A stretch of 63,513 bases of DNA from Bacteroidales bacterium (GTDB lineage Bacteria; Bacteroidota; Bacteroidia; Bacteroidales; F082): assembly GCA_024400295.1 (NCBI GenBank), contig JAKSNA010000012.1:1-63513 (forward strand), given 5' to 3'. The notes beneath the pieces were generated by a model, which was not told where the DNA came from, searched no databases, and worked only from the letters and a program-made list of their open reading frames with translations. Below are positions 62,021 to 63,513 of this stretch, piece after piece (within the stretch, counting starts at the first letter, position 1; the number at the start of each line of letters is the position of its first letter). A program made the position numbers and the translations under genes.

Positions 62021-62268
62021 TGATTGGTTAGCCAATCGTAGTATATTATAGAAGCGTTATGCTTATCTTGTAGATGAAAACGTAGGAAATTTTCATTTGA
62101 AAACACAAGGTTTCATAACGGTTTCACGCAATATTGCGTGGGCTGTTGTTCCATGTTTGTGTTTTCGGGTTTTTCCTACGACCTTCATCTGCAATATGGC
62201 ATACAGTGCCACGCTTCTTTTGTTGAATAAAAATGTTTCTATGGGACTTGGAAACAAAAATGTTTGTA
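62021..62268 (+). ncRNA. Candidate structured RNA or cis-regulatory leader
   Basis: Nested perfect dyads fold one long hairpin: AGATGAA (62072-62078) with TTCATCT (62184-62190); CGTAGGAAA (62081-62089) with TTTCCTACG (62172-62180); GAAAACACAA (62099-62108) with TTGTGTTTTC (62157-62166); inside, the palindrome CACGCAATATTGCGTG (62125-62140). A flanking hairpin GGCA-TACAG-TGCC follows, and GATTGG-TTAG-CCAATC precedes. ATGAAAA (62074-62080) could instead pair with TTTTCAT (62090-62096), an alternative fold. A promoter lies right upstream and a secreted-protein gene right downstream, so it may be a leader or a free RNA (size like 6S-type RNAs). Confidence 0.6.
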
Positions 62269-62964
62269 ATGAAAATAAAAAAATTATTAGCGGTCACTGC
62301 GTTGTTTAGCCTCTCTATTCTCGTTAATGCACAAACTCAAATAACTTCAACAGTTACAAAGTTTCTTGGTATTCCAATTGATGGTACTAAGAGAGAAATG
62401 GTGCAAAATCTAATTAACAAAGGGTATTATTACAACAACAATCTTGATTACTTGGAAGGGGAATTTAATGGTTATGATGTTCGTATTCACGTTGTTACAA
62501 ACAACAACAAAGTTTATCGTATAATGGTTGAAGACACTTATTCTACGAGCGAAACAGATATTAAAATTCGTTTTAATAGGTTATGTCAACAATTTGGTAA
62601 TAACCAAAGATACATTTCTTTAAAAGAATATGAAATATCAGAACAAGAAGATATATCTCACGAAATGAGTGTCAACAATAAAAGATTTGAAGCATCATTC
62701 TATCAGATTGACCAAGCCATAGATTCAATAACAATTATAAAAGAGATGCAGAGCCTTGTATATAACAAATATGGAAACGATAAAAATATTGATGATTTGA
62801 ATGACAATGAAAAATTAGAAGTTTTCGTTGATTATTTATCTCACTATATAGAGAAATTTTCAAAAAATTCAGTTTGGTTTATGATAAATGAGAATTATGG
62901 AAAATACAAAATTTTGATGTATTACGATAATTTGCGTAATCAAGCCAACGGCGATGATTTATAG
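62269..62964 (+). CDS. Secreted hypothetical protein
   Basis: 231 residues from ATG 62269 (MKIKKLLAVTALFSLSILVNAQ, signal peptide). FLGIPIDGTKREMVQNLINKGY followed by LEGEFNGYDVRIHV resembles a repeated type of Bacteroidota exported protein with a short helical-beta module, of unknown function. Clearly AT-richer than the core genes. Starts behind the structured RNA candidate; HigA follows after 6 nt. Confidence 0.7.
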   Translation: MKIKKLLAVTALFSLSILVNAQTQITSTVTKFLGIPIDGTKREMVQNLINKGYYYNNNLDYLEGEFNGYDVRIHVVTNNNKVYRIMVEDTYSTSETDIKIRFNRLCQQFGNNQRYISLKEYEISEQEDISHEMSVNNKRFEASFYQIDQAIDSITIIKEMQSLVYNKYGNDKNIDDLNDNEKLEVFVDYLSHYIEKFSKNSVWFMINENYGKYKILMYYDNLRNQANGDDL

Positions 62965-62970
62965 ATAAAA

Positions 62971-63318
62971 ATGAAGACACACATCGAAGGAATAGCAGAC
63001 GAAATGATTGCCAACAACCTCACGCCTTTCATCCCGACACATCCTGGAGAGGTTGTAAAAGACGAGGTTGAATATCGCGGCATTTCGCAACGTAAATTGG
63101 CGGAAACGACAGGAATTTCTTATTCCGTGCTGAACGAAGTCCTCAACGGGAAACGCGCCATGACGACAGACTATGCGCTTCTGATAGGGAAAGCCTTGGA
63201 CATTGATGCTGAATTTCTCGTCAGAATGCAGGCCAAATACGAAATGGATGTGGCAAGGAAAAACCCGAAACTCACCGCACGCCTTAACAAAATCAGGAAA
63301 ATCGCAGCGGCGTTATAG
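62971..63318 (+). CDS. higA: HigA-type XRE antitoxin, no adjacent HigB
   Basis: 115 residues. PTHPGEVVKDEVEYRGISQRKLA and the helix-turn-helix SQRKLAETTGISYSVLNEVL with NGKRAMTTDYALLIGKALD are the HigA family signature. HigA normally follows a RelE-like HigB toxin gene; here a secreted-protein gene takes its place, so it is an orphan or has been adopted as a regulator. Confidence 0.88.
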   Translation: MKTHIEGIADEMIANNLTPFIPTHPGEVVKDEVEYRGISQRKLAETTGISYSVLNEVLNGKRAMTTDYALLIGKALDIDAEFLVRMQAKYEMDVARKNPKLTARLNKIRKIAAAL

Positions 63319-63327
63319 AAAAAATTT

Positions 63328-63443
63328 GTCCACGAAAGCATCTAAAACACGTTTCGTGGACACTATTTTATAAAAAATTCGTCCACGAAAGCATCTAAAA
63401 CACGTTTCGTGGACATTTTTTTGTAAAAAATTTGTCCACGAAA
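63328..63443. repeat. 53-bp tandem repeat with terminator-like hairpins
   Basis: Two full units and part of a third (GTCCACGAAA at 63328, 63381, 63434). In each full unit it pairs with TTTCGTGGAC (63352-63361, 63405-63414), making 10-bp stems followed by T-rich sequence, so the array can act as a double terminator for higA. Confidence 0.85.
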
Positions 63444-63455
63444 GGAAATAATTAT

Positions 63456-63463
63456 TATTTTTG
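63456..63463 (+). promoter_or_regulatory. -7 box (TATTTTTG) of the gene cut by the window end
   Basis: TATTTTTGCGGCGG, 20 nt before ATG 63484. Confidence 0.6.
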
Positions 63464-63483
63464 CGGCGGAAAAACAACATGTC

Positions 63484-63513
63484 ATGCAAGAAGTAATTGG
63501 AAGAAAACCGGAA
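63484..63513 (+). CDS. Start of an accessory ATPase gene (partial)
   Basis: Only ten codons are in the window: MQEVIGRKPE. The IGRK motif at this distance from the start is the same as in the ATPase_2 gene at 37266 (IFGRKKE), so a further ATPase of that class is likely. An earlier ATG at 63479 gives a stop after five codons. Confidence 0.4.
   Translation, partial: MQEVIGRKPE

Noticed and set aside
62097..62309. 70-codon frame within the structured RNA region
   Set aside because: It crosses all the stems, overlaps the signal-peptide start of the real gene, and has no coding signature of its own.

Overview
The window looks like a chromosomal contig from a member of the Bacteroidales (phylum Bacteroidota). 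The evidence is: many promoters of the TAnnTTTG (-7) type, almost no Shine-Dalgarno sequences, lipoprotein and signal-peptide genes typical of the group, a SusC/Oar-like TonB-dependent receptor, and type IX secretion (T9SS) parts: a PorZ-like protein, a GldH-like lipoprotein and two secreted proteins with C-terminal sorting domains. Two mevalonate-pathway genes are present, which is not the usual isoprenoid route in Bacteroides-like genera. I cannot name a genus.

Layout. 1-2 kb: tip of an Rhs locus, with a papain/C39-like toxin domain broken by an in-frame TAG, a candidate immunity gene, and an orphan Rhs core tip with its own promoter. 2-10 kb (minus): three glycosyltransferase-type genes, a YfhO-family membrane protein and a T9SS-exported beta-helix protein. 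10-16 kb: Ig-like lipoprotein, adenine deaminase, RlmI-type methyltransferase, heptose-phosphate adenylyltransferase, LPG-synthase/flippase-like membrane protein, tRNA-Arg(CCT). 16-22 kb: AAA/DUF4143 ATPase, lipoprotein, Oar-like receptor. 22-30 kb: porZ, recO, then a minus-strand run gldH-like, wza-like, wzc-like and a NusG/UpxY-like antiterminator. 30-34 kb: mrdA (PBP2), rodA, phosphofructokinase. 34-39 kb: small DpnD/PcfM-like ORF, HEPN-MNT toxin-antitoxin pair, aspS, and an ATPase behind a 54-bp tandem repeat. 39-42 kb: U32 peptidase and a radical SAM-GME-fold fusion. 42-47 kb: four-gene operon of secreted proteins ending in a leucine-rich-repeat protein. 47-54 kb: mevalonate kinase-like and diphosphomevalonate decarboxylase, DUF4837 lipoprotein, LysM lytic transglycosylase, and a peptidylarginine-deiminase-like T9SS cargo. 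54-56 kb: degenerate accessory stretch (toxin fragment, frameshifted small gene, IS4-type transposase remnant). 56-59 kb: ornithine aminotransferase, yicC, nadD. 59-63.5 kb: a cassette-like accessory region downstream of nadD, in which the nadD 3' end is present three times, with ATPase, truncated RhuM, PIN toxin/antitoxin, a strongly structured putative RNA, a secreted protein, an orphan HigA and the start of another ATPase gene.

How the parts connect. The housekeeping genes (rod-shape, NAD, tRNA charging, isoprenoid, purine salvage) are intact and ordinary. The envelope genes form a theme: PorZ and GldH belong to T9SS/gliding biology, and the beta-helix protein and the PPAD-like deiminase carry the sorting domain that system recognises. 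The wza/wzc/antiterminator set exports polysaccharide.

The most unusual material is (i) the PPAD-like deiminase with conserved catalytic and Arg-clamp residues, (ii) the nadD 3'-end duplications that delimit accessory cassettes, (iii) the nested-hairpin RNA candidate at 62.07-62.19 kb, (iv) the radical SAM-DUF6873 fusion, and (v) direct-repeat arrays placed just upstream of three of the four accessory ATPase genes. All family assignments are by eye from conserved motifs; no database search was run.
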